From Paraniabella defluvii (lineage in GTDB: Bacteria; Bacteroidota; Bacteroidia; Chitinophagales; Chitinophagaceae), in assembly GCA_019316985.1 (NCBI GenBank), contig CP079215.1:5952001-6016000 (forward strand): 64,000 nt of DNA. Direction: 5' to 3'. Below the pieces are notes generated by a model that worked only from the letters and a program-made list of their open reading frames with translations, was not told the origin of the DNA and made no database searches. Made by a program: the position numbers and the translations under genes. Shown in pieces: positions 1-10,356 of the stretch (its first letter is position 1; every line of letters starts with the position of its first letter).

Positions 1-415
1 GGGCTTGTCCCCTTCCGTATTTATCCAACACCTGGAAAACGAAGATAAGGCGTCAATAAACTGACGACATTGGGCTGCAGCCTGGTTAAAGCTGCGGTTT
101 GCGGATATTGAAGCCGGCAGTAAAGTAATCTTTAACCTGCATTTATTATAAGGCTTCTGTTATAATATCCCACAGATGGCGCTGATCAGGTTACACATTC
201 AATCCTGCATGGCTGCTTTCCATCCTATAGCCAGAGATGCTTCATGAAGCAGAAAAGTCGCACTTTGCGACGTTTTTTAGTTGCCTTGCCTGTACAGACA
301 CAGTGCCCAATACAAACTACCGGGCAAAACTAAAGCTCAGGAAAATACCTGAAAAAGCAACAATGAAAATTTTTGTTTATTTTTACGAGGCATTTCTAAC
401 TTCTAAACAAAATAT
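1..415. other. gene-free left edge
   Basis: No reading frame here looks like a real protein. The stretch holds a 14-bp perfect palindrome at 238-251 and a hairpin terminator at 257-278, so it is probably the 3' flank of a gene outside the window plus the upstream region of the secreted protein starting at 416. Confidence 0.4.
257..278 (+). terminator. Rho-independent terminator
   Basis: The stem GTCGCA (257-262) pairs with TGCGAC (266-271) around a CTT loop and is followed by G and six T (273-278). The A-rich left flank lets it also work weakly in the other direction. The gene it ends lies before the window. Confidence 0.6.
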
Positions 416-1656
416 ATGCAACTCAAACCACTGCTAACTTCACTGCTTAGCACCGCCCTGCTATGCGCCTCGGCGCAAACTCCTTTGTCGCCCGGAGATA
501 TTGCTTTTACCGGGCTCAACTCAACCAACAACACGGTAAACGACTTTGTCAACACACCACAGTCGGAAGTTAACCGGGAGTTTAGTTTTGTATTACTCAG
601 CCGTTACGGCGGGCACCACTATTTTCTTTACCGATTTTGGATGGCGTACCGATGCCCAGGCTTTTCAAACGGCGAATGCATGTGGCGCCAGCACAGGAGC
701 TGTTAGTGATGGCGTTGTACGCTGGCAGGCCGACGGACCATTGGCATACGGTACACAGATTGTTATCAGGTCGGTAAGCAGCCCTAAAGCCAATGTAGGC
801 TCAGCAACAGGTACCCAAGCCACTTATAATAGCTCTGTAACACCACCCCTTCAGTATATCACTCTTGCGTCTCCTGGTGAAACTGTATTTGCGTTTACGG
901 GTACGTTGGCAGCACCTACACTGTTGGGAGCTATTTGCGCCAACCCCGGCGGCTGGGCCGCAACGCTCAATAATTGCGACTTTCAACCTACCGCCTCCTC
1001 TCTTCCGAATGTACTCAATAACGCTTTGAACGGCAACCGAAATTATGCGTTTGCAGTACTTCCACCCAGTGGTTCGGGGTATTGTATGCGTTTAAAGCCC
1101 CGGTTACCATAGGCGCCGATGCTGCCGCAGCCAGGGCTACCATTTATACAGCGGCCAACTGGGAGTCGAACGGAAGTGCCAGCGCTTATACACTTACCAC
1201 CAACTCCAGTGTACTACCCGTTACATACGGAAAAATTAGCGCCGTGGTTAGTAACAACCGCCTATCTGTAAACTGGGAAACAGTTGCAGAAACCAATTGT
1301 AAACAATATAACGTTGAAGCGTCCGTAGACGGAATACGGTGGATACCCATAGCAACCGTTTCGTCAAAAGCACCTGGGGGAATTCTTCCGGCGTCATTTC
1401 ATATAACATCGATCTCAACCTTCCGGGTATTTCTTTTTGCTTTCGGAGGATTAATCGCATTGCTGCTGGCGCTGCCCCATAAAAGGAAATATACCTGGCT
1501 GGCAGTAGTAAGCCTGAGCATTGTTTTTATTGCCTGTAACAAAAACAACAACGGCACAGGTGTGGACAGTAATACGCGTTTTTTTATACGTATTGGCAAC
1601 AGGATATAGATGGCCATACCAGTTATTCAAAGGTTTTTGAGGCCGTTACAAAATAA
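416..1656 (+). CDS. secreted protein with C-terminal membrane segments and a T9SS-like tail
   Basis: The start gives a clean signal peptide ending near ASAQ. Assembled across frameshifts (about 600, 1078, 1380, 1435 and 1585), the protein is about 410 residues. The N-terminal half has the PLSPGDIAFTG and IFFTDFGWRTDAQ motifs seen in secreted Bacteroidota proteins. The second half reads SVNWETVAETNCKQYNVEAS, the usual prelude to a T9SS sorting region. Before the expected end (WQQDIDGHTSYSKVF) there is an insertion of two hydrophobic helices (GGLIALLLALP and WLAVVSLSIVFIAC). The reading to the TAA at 1654-1656 needs the last frameshift to be a sequencing error. Function is unknown; secretion or surface location is likely. 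Confidence 0.7.
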
Positions 1657-1675
1657 CTATTATATATTATTAATC

Positions 1676-1706
1676 AAGGTCCGTATCGTTGGTACGGATC
1701 TTTTGT
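1676..1706 (+). terminator. terminator after the secreted protein
   Basis: A 12-bp imperfect stem (1676-1687 with 1691-1702) around a GTT loop is followed by TTTT. It lies 20 bp behind the reconstructed stop at 1656, which supports that stop. Confidence 0.6.
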
Positions 1707-1881
1707 TATCGGCCACAGCAAGCAAAACGTTAACATCGCGCACAAAAAAGGCGCACATTGCTAGCAACACTTATTAAGTGGTGCCTTCCTAGTTGGTGCG
1801 CCTACCATGGTATAACAAGAAAAACAAAAAGAATGCCGGATCTGCAAACTGTGGTTGAAGCTGTTCTTACCTGCCTGCCGC

Positions 1882-2810
1882 TTAACTTCGTATTTCACGC
1901 CGCATAAAAATATAATACCCCAGGGCGAAGCAAACAACAGTGGAGGCAACCAAACCGCTTACCTGCGGCCACACAATCATCAGGCTTTCTTTAAAAGGCA
2001 GCGGAGCAGGTATAGCGCCTGCCATTTGCTCCATCGTAACAGGCCCCAGGCTTCTCACCGAAGGCATTAACAACGTAGTGGTAGCATCGGTATACAGCTG
2101 GCTGGGCGATACGCGAAGCAACGTTAAGATCAGCTCGTTGTAAGCCGCAATCTGCTCAGCCGAAAGAAAATCGGGATCCGGTAAAACCGCGCGCACCACC
2201 AGGTTGATAAGGATCTGGTAAAACACGGTAAAGAAAAGCCAGATGCCAATGGCGGTCAGGGCAGAGGTGGCCGCCTGCCTCAGCCCGATGGACAGCAATA
2301 TGGAAAGGCTCAGCCAGAAACCCACATATAAAATGCTGATCCCCACAAACGCCATAATACGCAACAGCTCCTGCGGCTCCATCCTTACGCCGGTTATTAA
2401 AAGCCCGCCTCCCGTCATCAGCAATACAAGCGAAATAAACAGGACGCTTACCAGTATCAGCGTGCTCACAAATTTTGACAGCAGCAGGTTATCCCTGTAA
2501 ACCGGCTGCGCCATTAACCGGATCAGGGTACCGTTATTTTTTTCAGAGTTAACGGCATCAAACCCAAGGCTGATACCCAGCAGCGGGCCCAGGAAACTTA
2601 CGAATACATGAAAGGGCGGCATCGAGTTTTCGGTAGCCGTCAATAATTTAAGGTATAAAAAAATATGATCGGGGTCGCTGGTATTACCCACCGCCTGTTT
2701 AAGGTTACCGAGCGATACATACATAGATGCAAAAAGGTAAGCACAATAAGTACAAACAGTACAATAAACCGCCAGCTATGTATATGGTCGGCCATTTCCT
2801 TGCTCACCAT
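1882..2810 (-). CDS. ABC-2 type transporter permease (NosY-like)
   Basis: This is the membrane half of an ABC exporter. After an N-terminal helix (RFIVLFVLIVLTFL) come a large loop and the pattern LGISLGFDAVNSEKNNGTL, typical of ABC2_membrane_2 permeases, then four or five further hydrophobic helices, the last ending in YYIFMRREIRS. One frameshift lies near 2710. I chose the Met at 2810 as a possible start, but the frame stays open upstream into the ATPase with no stop, so the two may be a single polypeptide. Together with the ATPase and the NEW3 protein upstream it forms a three-gene set common in Bacteroidota. The substrate is unknown. Confidence 0.8.
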
Positions 2811-3858
2811 TACCCAAAAGGCACTTTTAGCCTTATGCTGCACCGCTTTACCGGGGTTTCCGCTTTTGAAAAAAGACTTTTTGATAAAACCATCTGACTT
2901 TTCATTTGCTGTTGCTTCTGTTGAGTTATTTTCAAAATATTTCTGATAAATATCTTCCAGCCCGTATTCCTTTCGCTGTACGCCTATCACTTCAAAGCCT
3001 TTTTCTACAAATACCTTTACAAGCCGGGCGGTTATATCACTGCTGCTTGAAAAATGAATGGTATCGCCCGCTACCTCCATCTTATTGATAACGCCCCATG
3101 CCAGCAGCTCTTCTTCAAAGGGCAGCGGCTGTGGGAGCATTGCCCAGTGTAATAGCAGTAGTATAGCCATCCTTATTAAACAGGTTGCCAGACAAAGCAT
3201 TAATACTTCCTTCAGCCAATAGCTTGCCCTTTACAAAAATGCCCACCCTGTCGCATACCTGCTGCACATGGTGTAAGTGGTGAGAAGAAAGCAATACCGT
3301 TAATCCCTGCCCCACACTCAGCTCCTTTATTAAATGAAGAAACTCTTTCACCCCGCTGGGATCAATGCCCAGTGTTGGCTCATCGAGAATGATCACTTCC
3401 GGCTTTTTTATCAATACGTCGGCTACACCCAAACGCTGCTTCATTCCGCGTGAGTAGGTAGCCGTTTTTTGATGCATATGAGCCGATAGCCCCACTACCT
3501 CCATCATTTCTGCGGCGCGGCTCCTCACTTCGGGTTCCGGCAAGCCGTTTAACCTGCCCAGGTAGAGCAGGTTTTCAAAGGCCGTCATACTATCGTAAAA
3601 AACGCTGTCGGGCATATAGCCCACTTTTCTTTTTACTTCTATAGGACGCGAAGTAGCATTGATACCCGATACCCATGCACTGCCGGCCGTGGGTTCGCTA
3701 AGCCCCAGCATCATCAATATGGTAGTTGTTTTACCGGCTCCGTTAGGGCCGAGCAGGCCAAACACCTCCCCTTTTGCAATATCAAGGCTTAAATCATCAA
3801 CCGCTTTAAGGGCACCATAGCACTTGGTCAACCCTTTTAGTTGTATTATAGGATCCAT
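2811..3858 (-). CDS. ABC transporter ATP-binding protein
   Basis: The protein has the complete set of ABC ATPase motifs in order: Walker A GPNGAGKTT (about residue 38), Q-loop region VGYMPDS, signature YSRGMKQRL, Walker B VIILDEPT, D-loop and the H-switch LLSSHH. The start is MDPIIQLKGLTKCYG. A frameshift near 3115-3130 separates the core from the C-terminal regulatory part (LPFEEELLAW to LEDIYQKYFE). In that frame no stop codon separates it from the permease, so either the genes are fused or an indel hides the boundary. It would energise the permease next to it in the inner membrane. The NEW3 protein lies 88 bp upstream. Confidence 0.88.
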
Positions 3859-3946
3859 CTGTCATTGTTAGGTTATAAATACCGCGGGCCGCGGCAGTAA
3901 GGTTCTGCCGGCACCGAGTTGCCGCCAGTAACTTATAGGACGCCTG

Positions 3947-4795
3947 CTACCGGCGCCCGTATTTACGCACCAGGTAATATACCAGGGCTATGGCAGCAAG
4001 AATGACCAGCACCCTATCCAGCCCGAAAGAAGGGAGGTGGTTACTACCATTCTGAAATTGGCCTGGGCTGAGCTGCCGGTATTTTTAACGCTGAAAGTTC
4101 CGGCATAGTCCCCGGCAATCGTTTTATCGGGCACTTTCACGGTAACGGTTACGGGCGTAGTTTTCCCTGGTTCGAGTTGCTGTATCTTGGCCGGCTCAAA
4201 AGTTGACTCCCATTGAGGAGGCAGCTGGCCCGACAGTTCCAGGTCGTTTAACGGCAAAGTGCCGGAATTTTTTACAACCAGCTGGATGTCCTTGCGGCTG
4301 CCGGATGTAATTTCATCGCTAAGCCTCCCGGTGGGCGTGGTGAGTTCAAGGCTGTAAGAGCCTTTTACCACGGCCTCCAGGTTCAGCTGTAATGTATCGG
4401 CCTGCGATACTGCCTTTACCGGCAGCAGGTATTTATCGGGTTTGGCAGATGCTGTAGCATTTACTTCAATAGATATATCCTGCGACTTGCCGCCTTCCAG
4501 GTTCAGTGATCTTACCTGGCTCCCTTCCACGCGGTAGGCTATCTGCCATCCGGCAGGCAGGTCCGTCTTCAGTTCATAAACGCGGAGTCGGGCGATCCGT
4601 TATGCAGGGTGGCCGTATAACGGAAGATTTCGTTAGTAGCGGCTTCGATATTCATTAGCCGTGCGGTGAACGTATTTTTTCCATCAGTACCAGGCGGGGC
4701 TGCTGGGCCCCTGATGCATAACAACAAAAATAAAGCGTAATAAAAAGAGATAGCCGCAATGCGCTCGTACGAGTAAATAAAGATTCTGTTAACAT
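3947..4795 (-). CDS. NEW3-domain membrane-anchored protein (COG1470-like)
   Basis: After a signal peptide (residues 1-30, ending near ASGAQ) the protein carries Ig-like NEW3 repeats, seen as NSGTLPLNDLEL, QLPPQWESTF and DKTIAGDYAGTFSV. It ends with one transmembrane helix (VLVILAAIALVYYL) and a short basic tail KYGRR. Such proteins usually sit beside an ABC-2 ATPase/permease pair, as here, and probably present the NEW3 domains on the outer face of the inner membrane. Frameshifts near 4685, 4585 and 4020 were bridged; the stop used is at 3947-3949. The start at 4795 is the only Met that gives a signal peptide. The substrate of the system is unknown. Confidence 0.75.
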
Positions 4796-5212
4796 AATCT
4801 AATAACTAAAATTTATAATAGTAGTTGTAAAAAATGTCTTTTGAATAATTGTTACCAGTAAGTTTTTTAAAATGGCGCGCTAATTTAAAAATTGAAAATT
4901 ATTTTCAAAAGTATTTTTAAAAATTTTAACATCTCCGTTCTGTCTTGATAAAACAGGGTAAAAACATCACCCCGTGCATGCCGGTGAGGCCTTGCTTCGT
5001 GATGCTGACTATAAGCCCCGAAGCTGATCCGTTGCTCTTTAATCCCCGGTAAACTATACCGACGGCACGGGCTTCGGAGGCGAAAAATTGACAGAAAAAA
5101 TGTCAGCCAAACTGAAAAAAATGCTGTCACGCCCGGTTGGTACGGCGTTTGTTAACTGCCTTTATAAAGCAGCATGCTGACCGTTCTTGAATTATTGTTT
5201 AACTAAATTAAA
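4796..5212. other. AT-rich intergenic region
   Basis: About 420 bases lie between the divergently read NEW3 gene and hsp20. The first part is very AT-rich (promoter-like). From about 5055 to 5171 the plus strand reads a protein-like stretch containing GGEKLTEKMSAKLKKMLS and ending in a TGA at 5169-5171, with no start or recognisable family. It could be the tail of a small frameshifted gene. Confidence 0.3.
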
Positions 5213-5218
5213 AGGAGG
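5213..5218 (+). promoter_or_regulatory. strong Shine-Dalgarno of hsp20
   Basis: A perfect AGGAGG lies six bases before the ATG at 5225. Such strong sites are rare in Bacteroidota, and it decides the start of the heat-shock gene against the in-frame TTG at 5219. Confidence 0.7.
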
Positions 5219-5224
5219 TTGATT

Positions 5225-5654
5225 ATGTCAATCATCAAGAGGAATGGGAATTTCCCATCATTCCCGACGCTGTTCGACGACCTATTTAGCCGGGAACTTT
5301 TTAACTGGAATAACAGTAATTTTTCATCTACCAGCACCACTGTACCTTCGGTAAATATCAGGGAAACCGATGACAGTTTTGAAGTGGAAATGGCCGCTCC
5401 GGGTATGGAGAAAAAGACTTTAATATATCCCTGGAGGGCAATACCCTTACCATCGCGTCTCAAAAGCAAAGCAGGCAGGAGAAAGAGGAAAAGGATATAG
5501 CCGCAAAGAGTTCAGCTATCAGTCTTTCCAGCGAAGCTTTGAATTGCCCAAGGATGTAGTGGATGAGGAAAAAATAGCCGCCCGCTACGAAAACGGTTTG
5601 CTTCATCTTACGATACCTAAAAAGAAGAGGCCCGGAAGAAAGCGCCACGGCTGA
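5225..5654 (+). CDS. Hsp20 family small heat-shock protein
   Basis: This is an alpha-crystallin type chaperone of about 143 residues that holds unfolding proteins in the cytoplasm. The N-terminal arm (PSFPTLFDDLFSRELFNW) and the alpha-crystallin domain (VPSVNIRETDDSFEVEMAAPGMEKKDF, split by a frameshift at about 5420) lead to SFQRSFELPKDVVDEEKI, ARYENGLLHLTIPK and a basic end RPGRKRHG. The second frameshift lies near 5497. The start follows a perfect Shine-Dalgarno, and a strong terminator follows the stop at 5652-5654, so it is a single-gene transcript. Confidence 0.88.
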
Positions 5655-5678
5655 TTGAAATTGGTTAACACAGCTTAA

Positions 5679-5704
5679 GGCCCGTTCAATACGGGCCTTT
5701 TTTT
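5679..5704 (+). terminator. terminator of hsp20
   Basis: The stem GGCCCGT (5679-5685) pairs with ACGGGCC (5691-5697), with loop TCAAT, and is followed by seven T. Confidence 0.9.
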
Positions 5705-5720
5705 CTTTAAAGGATGTGCT

Positions 5721-6020
5721 ATGAACGAAGTGTTTCACATTACTGCAGACATGAAAGGGTGCCAGGGCTATATCGAATATTGCCGCTTTATTCTGGGCAC
5801 CGGCATAGAGGCGGCACAGGATATTTTTGAACAGCTGCTCGGGCTTCCGGATACCGGCAGCGAAGGGATGCTCCGTCTGAGCCTGGTACAGCCGGGCAGC
5901 GCGCCCTACGAAGTGCTGGCCACCAAATACTGCACACTCAACGAGCTGGGCAACAACTGCCGCCTCATTACGCGGGAGCTGTTTAAATACTACAACCTTG
6001 ATGAATCAATGCAGCGCTGA
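5721..6020 (+). CDS. hypothetical protein, 99 aa
   Basis: An intact small cytoplasmic protein without signal peptide or membrane helix, rich in acidic residues. It has an N-terminal motif MNEVFHITADMKGCQGYIEYC and a C-terminal helix ITRELFKYYNLDE. I do not recognise the family. The next gene starts six bases after it, so it is probably co-transcribed with the antiporter and may be linked to ion homeostasis or stress, which is inference from position only. Confidence 0.6.
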   Translation: MNEVFHITADMKGCQGYIEYCRFILGTGIEAAQDIFEQLLGLPDTGSEGMLRLSLVQPGSAPYEVLATKYCTLNELGNNCRLITRELFKYYNLDESMQR

Positions 6021-6026
6021 TACGGT

Positions 6027-7202
6027 ATGAACGGATTGTTGTTTGCAATATGCCAGGTTTGCCTTATTATACTGGCGCTTATATTTCTGCTGCGCAAGGT
6101 AAAGCAACCCTATATAGTAGCCTATATGCTGACCGGCGTGCTGCCGGGGCCTCACCTGTCGGGTGTCATCGTTAACGTTAAAGAAACGGAAGCCATCGGA
6201 GAAGTAGGAATCTTATTACTGATGTTTTTCCTGGGCATGGAGATCGATGTACCCGACAATAAAAGCCGGCTGGCCAGGCCCGTTACCATGCAGCTGATCA
6301 AAATAATACTTTCTGTTCTTTTTGCTTTCCTGGCCGGCATATTGCTTAACTGGTCCCTGGTGCCGGTTATCATCACGGCCATGTTGTTCATTTTTAACAG
6401 CACAGCCGTGGTTACCGAGTACCTCCGTAAAAACGGGAGCTGTCTGCCCCGCTGGGGCAAACGATCCTGAACATGCTGGTGTTCCAGGATGTGCTGCTGG
6501 CGCCCGCCATTATGATGCTGCATTTTTTAGGTAATGGTACCGCTAGGTTCGGCAGGCTGGTACTGCCCTGGTAATATCGGTGCTGGTACTGCTGCTGTTT
6601 CGCTATATGCGAAACCGGGGCCGGTTCCGGCTTCCCCGTTTTCTTAATACCATGCACCACGATCACGACCTGCAGGTATTTACCGGCCTGTTTATCTGTA
6701 TAGGGTTTGGCGTGGTTGCCGAGCTGGCCGGCATGAGCAGTGCGCTCGGCAGCTTCCTTGCGGGCATCATTATCGGGAAAATGAAGGATTTCAGCTGGCT
6801 CGAACAATCGCTGCTTCCCTTCAAAGTATTTTTCACGGCCCTGTTCTTTCTTTCTGTAGGGCTGCGGCTCGATGTATCCTATATAACCGCCCACTATGGC
6901 ACGGTGCTTACCGCTACGCTGCTGGTTTTAACCAGCAACTGCATCTTATCGGCTTTTGCTTTCCGTGCGCTGCAATATCAATGGAAAGAGAGCTTTTACG
7001 GAGGCGCGCTGCTTTCACAAACCGGGGAGCTGGGCATCCTGGTGCTGTCTGTAGCGTACAAGTCGGGGATCATCGATTATGGCTTTTTAAGCTGGGAATT
7101 GCCATTACGGCCCTTTCCTTATTGATCTCGACCTTATGGATATCGCTTTTCCGGAGTTTTTTTGGTGCGCCACTATTACGCAAACAGCCGCAGGCCGGGT
7201 AA
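6027..7202 (+). CDS. Kef/NhaP-type cation:proton antiporter
   Basis: This is a polytopic membrane protein of about 390 residues of the monovalent cation:proton antiporter 2 family. Hydrophobic helices run along its whole length. Family motifs are YIVAYMLTGVLPGPHL near the start, GEVGILLLMFFLGMEID, the unwound-helix region FNSTAVVTEYL, and ALGSFLAGIIIGKM with FFLSVGLRLDVS. It ends with a short basic tail (LLRKQPQAG) and lacks the TrkA-N nucleotide-binding domain of KefB/KefC. Frameshifts near 6445, 6560 and 7095 were bridged. It presumably exchanges K+ or Na+ for protons across the inner membrane. The gene follows the 99-aa protein closely. Confidence 0.85.
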
Positions 7203-7287
7203 ACCCGGGCACTACCGGTACCGGCCGTTCTTTATGGCCCGGTACTTGCGGCAATAACACAAAGCCCGATAAAATAAACCCTACTGT

Positions 7288-8160
7288 ATGAGCCGGCAGA
7301 TTTTCAACCGAACAGTTGATGTAAACGGAGTATCCGTCTTTTACCGGGAAGCCGGGAAGCCCGGGAACCCCTCCATACTTTTGCTACATGGATTTCCTAC
7401 TTCTTCCTTAATGTTCAAAAATTTAATGGCAGCGCTGGGCGACCGGTTTCACTTTATAGCGCCCGATTACCCCGGGTTTGGCTTTAGCGATTTTCCCGAT
7501 CCCGGCCAGTTCGACTATTCTTTTGAAAATATGGCCTCGGTCATCCATCAATTTACGGAAGTGATAGGCCTCAACCGTTTTTCTATTTACCTGCACGATT
7601 ACGGTTGCCTGACAGGGCTCAGGATATGTGCCGCGCACCCTGAAAAAATAGAGCGGCTGATTATTCAAAACGGCCACGCTTATTTGGAAGGCCTGGGGCC
7701 CCAATGGCATGAAATGATAGCGTACTGGGAGCACCCCACCGAAGAAAAAAAAGAAAAAACTATATGCCTTCCTGAGCAAAGAAGGCACCCAATGGCAATA
7801 TACCGCAGGTTTGTCTGATGAACTGCAAACCCGCGTCAGCCCCGAGTCGTGGCTCATCGATTGGGAACGGCTCAGCCGGCCCGGCAATCTTGCCATGCAA
7901 TACCAGCTCAATTGTACCTATAAAAGCAATTTTGATTGGTTCCCGGTTTTCCAGGAATATTTTCGCAGGTACCGGCCCCGGCCATTATCATATGGGGCAG
8001 GCACGATGTATTTTATGATTTAAAAGAAGCTTACTGTTTTTTAAAAGACCTGCCGGATGCTACCGTACACGTGCTCGAGGGCGGTCATATGGCGCTCGAA
8101 ACCAATTTCGACGAGGTGTGCGGGCTAATAGATAGCTTTATGTCTGCCACAACGAGGTAA
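7288..8160 (+). CDS. alpha/beta hydrolase with Asp nucleophile motif
   Basis: This is an alpha/beta fold hydrolase of about 290 residues. The oxyanion motif LLLHGFPTSS, the APDYPGFGFSD strand-turn and the nucleophile elbow YLHDYGCLTGLR are visible. The elbow has Asp where lipases have Ser, as in haloalkane dehalogenases and epoxide hydrolases. The late acid region IIIWGRHDVFYD and the catalytic His in LEGGHMALET follow. Two frameshifts, in an A-rich run near 7755 and near 7970, were bridged. The protein has no signal peptide, so it is cytoplasmic. The substrate cannot be read from the sequence; dehalogenase or epoxide hydrolase activity is only a possibility. Confidence 0.82.
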
Positions 8161-8352
8161 CCGGCAACCATTACCTCCAACCCTGCCCCGGCTATTGCAG
8201 CAGCATACAAAAACGGGGATCCGCTTTTTCTGATGTACATTTAAAGCGCGTTCGTTCCCAACAAAGACGAACAGCAGCGTTGGCAACCGGGTGATCTCCG
8301 CAAGACAACGGAGTGTGATTTGACGGGGAACGGAGGGCCGACTTATTCCTAT

Positions 8353-9418
8353 ATGATCCGATAAAAGAGCAGATATTTTACAATTGCGTTTGTGGAACCA
8401 GGGTGTAACCGCTCCGCGTTTTGAAAAGCCGCAGGAAGTGGTAGCCCTGCTGGGAGCCCTGCAGGCACAGGACTATGGTATGTCGCTTTGGGCCGCGGGC
8501 CTTCGCCTCACTGCTCCCAACCGGGCTGCTGTTGAAAACGCTATCTATACCGGCGAACTGATAAGGACGCATATTTTACGCCCCACCTGGCACCTGGTGC
8601 ATCAGAAAGATATCCGTTGGATGATGCGGCTTTCTGCGCCCTATGTAAAAAAGCCACCCAATATGTAGACCGGAAAGAAGGCCTTACAGATGAGTTATTC
8701 AAAAAATGCCGGAAGATCATTGAGCGGCTGCTCCATAAAACAGACCAGGTAACCAAGGACGATATCATGTCGGCTTTGTCGAAGCAGCATATTGTAGCCG
8801 GCCCCTATTGGCAACACAAATCATTATCAGGGCCGAGCTGGAAATGCTTTTATGCAATGGAGCCACTAAAAGCACTTATGCCCTTTTTGACAAAAAAGTA
8901 CCGCCGGCAGCCGAACTTACAAAAACCGACGCCATCGTTCAGCTGGCGCAGCGTTATTTTCAATCGCGCGGGCCTGCAACGGTAAAAGATTTTGCCTGGT
9001 GGAGCGGTTTGGGAATCAATGAAGCCAAAACAGGAATTGCAGAACTGGGCAGCCGGCTCCACAGCTTTACTTCTGACAACCTGAAGTACTATCATTTTAA
9101 TGTGGAAGGCGCTATACCTCCTCCTGCAACAACCGTTACCTTATTGCCCTGCTATGATGAGTATACGGTAGGTTATTCGGAAGGAAGAAGCATTGCTTTA
9201 CCGGCTGCTTTGGATAGCGCCGCCATTGGCAACGGTATTTTTAAACCCATAGTATTACACGGATACGAGATGACAGGCACCTGGCAGAAGAACCCGAAAA
9301 CGGGGCTGGCAGAAGTGCAGCTATTTGCACCCAAAGCAATTTCCACAAAAAACTGGAAGAAGGAAAGGCCGGGTTTAACTGGTTTAACCAGGCAGCCGGC
9401 AAAAAGAATATTTCATAA
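8353..9418 (+). CDS. winged-helix DNA-binding protein (HTH_42, YcaQ/AlkZ-like)
   Basis: The protein (about 350 residues) matches the HTH_42 family, whose members include DNA glycosylases that unhook crosslinks or alkylated bases. Typical signs are ILQLRLWNQGV at the start, ALQAQDYGMSLWA, LRPTWHLVHQKDIRWMM, GPATVKDFAWWSGL and LLPCYDEYTVGY. The start is set at the ATG 8353 because the conserved N-terminus needs it, with one indel just behind. Further frameshifts lie near 8655, 8805 and 9350. The true C-terminus is GFNWFNQAAGKKNIS with the stop at 9416-9418. This tail is itself part of a repeat that continues downstream. Confidence 0.75.
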
Positions 9419-9890
9419 CCTGCACTTGGGGATCGTTGGTGAAAACACCAACGAAGGCGGGAAGCAATTTCCACAAAAAAACTGGGAGAAGGAAAGGCCG
9501 GGTTTAACTGGTTTTCTTTGCCCTTGCTGGTGTTTTCACCAGCAAGCTATCCCGCCAGTTAGCACCGGGTACAGGCAAAAAAATGTTTCATAGCGCAGAC
9601 CCGGGGTCGTTGGGGAAAACACTAAAGAGGGTGGAAGGGATCGTTGGTGAAAACATCAACGAAGGCGAAGGATTCATTAAATGAAATGTGGCTCCTGTGA
9701 GATTATCCCTTGCTGGTGTTTTCACCGGCAAGCTGTCCGGCCAGTTAAACCAGGTACAGGCAAAAAAATGTTTCATAGCGCAGACCCGGGGTCGTTGGTG
9801 AAAACACTAAAGATGGTGGAAGGGATCGTTGGTGAAAACACCAACGAAGGCGAAGGATTCATTAAATGAAATGTGGCTCCTGTGAGATTT
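9419..9890. repeat. tandem 186-bp repeat with hairpins
   Basis: Two near-identical units lie at 9521-9706 and 9707-9890. Each holds a hairpin CTTGCTGGTG-TTTT-CACCxGCAAG (9523-9546, 9709-9732) and a hairpin TCGTTGGTG-AAAA-CACCAACGA (9641-9662, 9826-9847), plus a degenerate half. An earlier hairpin copy is at 9433-9454. A 48-bp segment of the preceding gene (9336-9383) is repeated at 9464-9513. No coding function is apparent. Confidence 0.85.
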
Positions 9891-9901
9891 ATTGGTTGTT
9901 A

Positions 9902-10252
9902 TCAGCTATGAGAAAGTATGTTTACCAGCTTATTAAAAGGATCGCGAACATAAAATCTTCTAACACCCCATGGTTCATTTACCGGTCCGTATTCTATTTT
10001 AAAACCGGCATCCCTCATTTTAATTAAAGCCGCATCCACATCATCTACTTCGATAGAAAGGTCAGGGCATACGGTGCCAGAGCCTCCTTCAACAGCAAAG
10101 CTGATTTGAATATCCATCTCACGTTCGCTGCCATAAGTTACGATCCAACCATGATCCATTATACTTTTCAAACCTAATATATCCCCATAGAATACTTGGG
10201 AAGCGGTCAAATTCGCTGCCTTAATATTGGGCACAATCCTCAAGACTTTCAT
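9902..10252 (-). CDS. VOC superfamily protein (glyoxalase/bleomycin-resistance fold)
   Basis: An intact 116-residue protein with one VOC module. It begins MKVLRIVPNI, has the paired beta-alpha-beta halves (SQVFYGDILGLKSIMDHGW and DVDAALIKMRDAGFKI) and ends with the typical FYVRDPFNKLVNIL. Members bind a metal or a small hydrophobic ligand as dimers; resistance, dioxygenase or isomerase roles all occur and cannot be separated here. The gene converges on the hairpin repeat region, which begins a few bases after its stop and may serve as its terminator. Confidence 0.85.
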   Translation of the reverse strand: MKVLRIVPNIKAANLTASQVFYGDILGLKSIMDHGWIVTYGSEREMDIQISFAVEGGSGTVCPDLSIEVDDVDAALIKMRDAGFKIEYGPVNEPWGVRRFYVRDPFNKLVNILSHS

Positions 10253-10356
10253 TCTTTCTTTTGATCAAACTTAAGAAATATCACCTATTGTTAAACAGAA
10301 GATGCAAGCATATAGGCGCCCTGTCTTTACCTGCTGCATAAAGCTTATTCCCCGAA

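Noticed and set aside
4885..5130. 81-codon minus-strand frame upstream of hsp20
   Set aside because: Low-complexity and Phe/Arg rich, no family or start signal; the plus strand is more protein-like there.
9421..9890. Possible CRISPR array because of regularly spaced hairpins
   Set aside because: The units are about 186 bp with near-identical content between hairpins; there are no short repeats with unique spacers and no cas genes.
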